A DNA stretch of 6,481 nucleotides from a bacterium HR36 (GTDB taxonomy: Bacteria > Planctomycetota > Planctomycetia > Gemmatales > HRBIN36). The stretch's first letter is position 1; each line of letters starts with the position of its first letter. A program made the position numbers and the translations under genes. Positions 6,129 through 6,481 of the stretch are shown here, one piece after another. Under the pieces are notes generated by a model. It saw nothing but the letters and a program-made list of their open reading frames with translations, was not told the origin of the DNA and ran no database searches. The stretch spans positions 1 through 6,481 of the forward strand of contig BEIM01000209.1 of NCBI GenBank assembly GCA_002898995.1. The letters are read 5' to 3'.

Positions 6129-6481
6129 TCACACCTCGTACAAGAGAAGGCTATGGCAGCGATTACCCGACCAGTGTGCACCGAGCACAAACACAACGCG
6201 TTCGCCCGGCTGCACCCAGCCTTGACTACCGAGCTGGCGAAGCACGGCAGGTAGGAAAGTACCAGGAGTGTTTGGCTCGGTTAACAGTACGGGTTGCACA
6301 CCCCAGTAAAGGCACATTTTCCGCACAGTTTCAGGACGATCGCTGACTCCGAGCACAGGAGTACGCAGCCGCTGCTTGGAAATAGCCAGCGCCGAGTGCC
6401 CACCCTGCGTTGCCACCACTACGAGCTTGGCCCGTACCTGATCGGCTAACCAGGCCGCGGATCGCACCGTCGCCGTCAATA
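6129..6481 (-). CDS. pyk: Pyruvate kinase, C-terminal domain (5' part outside window)
   Basis: The visible 117 codons match the C-terminal alpha/beta domain of pyruvate kinase, the enzyme that converts phosphoenolpyruvate and ADP to pyruvate and ATP in glycolysis. Diagnostic stretches are AKLVVVATQGGHSALAISKQR, corresponding to the family's IVV-x-T-x-S-G-x-TA-x-x-ISR-x-RP, and then TPVLGVSDRPETVRKMCLYW with WGVQPVLL. Near the end PGERVVFVLGAHWSGNRCHSL matches the closing G-D-x-V-V-x-x-G segment. The catalytic barrel with the Lys, Mg and PEP sites lies off the right edge and cannot be checked. A TTG at 6477-6479 is an internal leucine rather than a start, because the domain needs the upstream part. 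The stop is TGA at 6129-6131. A separate C-terminal-domain protein is possible but less likely. Confidence 0.88.
   Translation of the reverse strand, partial: LTATVRSAAWLADQVRAKLVVVATQGGHSALAISKQRLRTPVLGVSDRPETVRKMCLYWGVQPVLLTEPNTPGTFLPAVLRQLGSQGWVQPGERVVFVLGAHWSGNRCHSLLLYEV

Noticed and set aside
5669..6346. 225-codon open frame on the plus strand
   Set aside because: It lies antisense across the aminotransferase and the pyruvate kinase end, both of which have clear family motifs; its translation shows no domain and is typical of a frame opposite GC-rich coding DNA.

Overview
The window looks like part of a bacterial chromosome, most likely from a planctomycete and possibly a Gemmata-type lineage. 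This is inferred from the style of the genes: a tandem WaaP/InaA-type kinase, a class IV aminotransferase with a K-H-R-S-R-L active-site stretch, and a secreted kelch plus fibronectin III protein. No rRNA or other marker gene confirms it. GC content is uneven, roughly 55-60% over the right half and about 46% by hand count over parts of the left gene.

All five genes I can support lie on the minus strand, so the order of transcription runs from right to left. At the right edge is the C-terminal end of a pyruvate kinase (6129-6481, start outside the window). After a 31-base gap comes a complete PLP-dependent class IV aminotransferase (5129-6097). A 215-base spacer with strong dyad symmetries follows. 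Next is smpB (4428-4913), encoding the tmRNA-binding protein of trans-translation. Only 12 bases later begins a 668-residue protein made of two kinase domains of the WaaP/InaA/Kdo-kinase type (2409-4415). A 378-base gene-poor interval (2031-2408) separates it from the last gene, a secreted six-bladed kelch plus fibronectin III protein (about 676 residues visible) that runs off the left edge.

pyk and the aminotransferase, and smpB and the kinase, are spaced closely enough to be co-transcribed pairs. I see no shared pathway that links all five. The most interesting object is the tandem kinase, whose two halves carry different catalytic-loop signatures. No tRNA, rRNA, CRISPR array, insertion sequence or attachment site was seen, and no plus-strand gene is credible.
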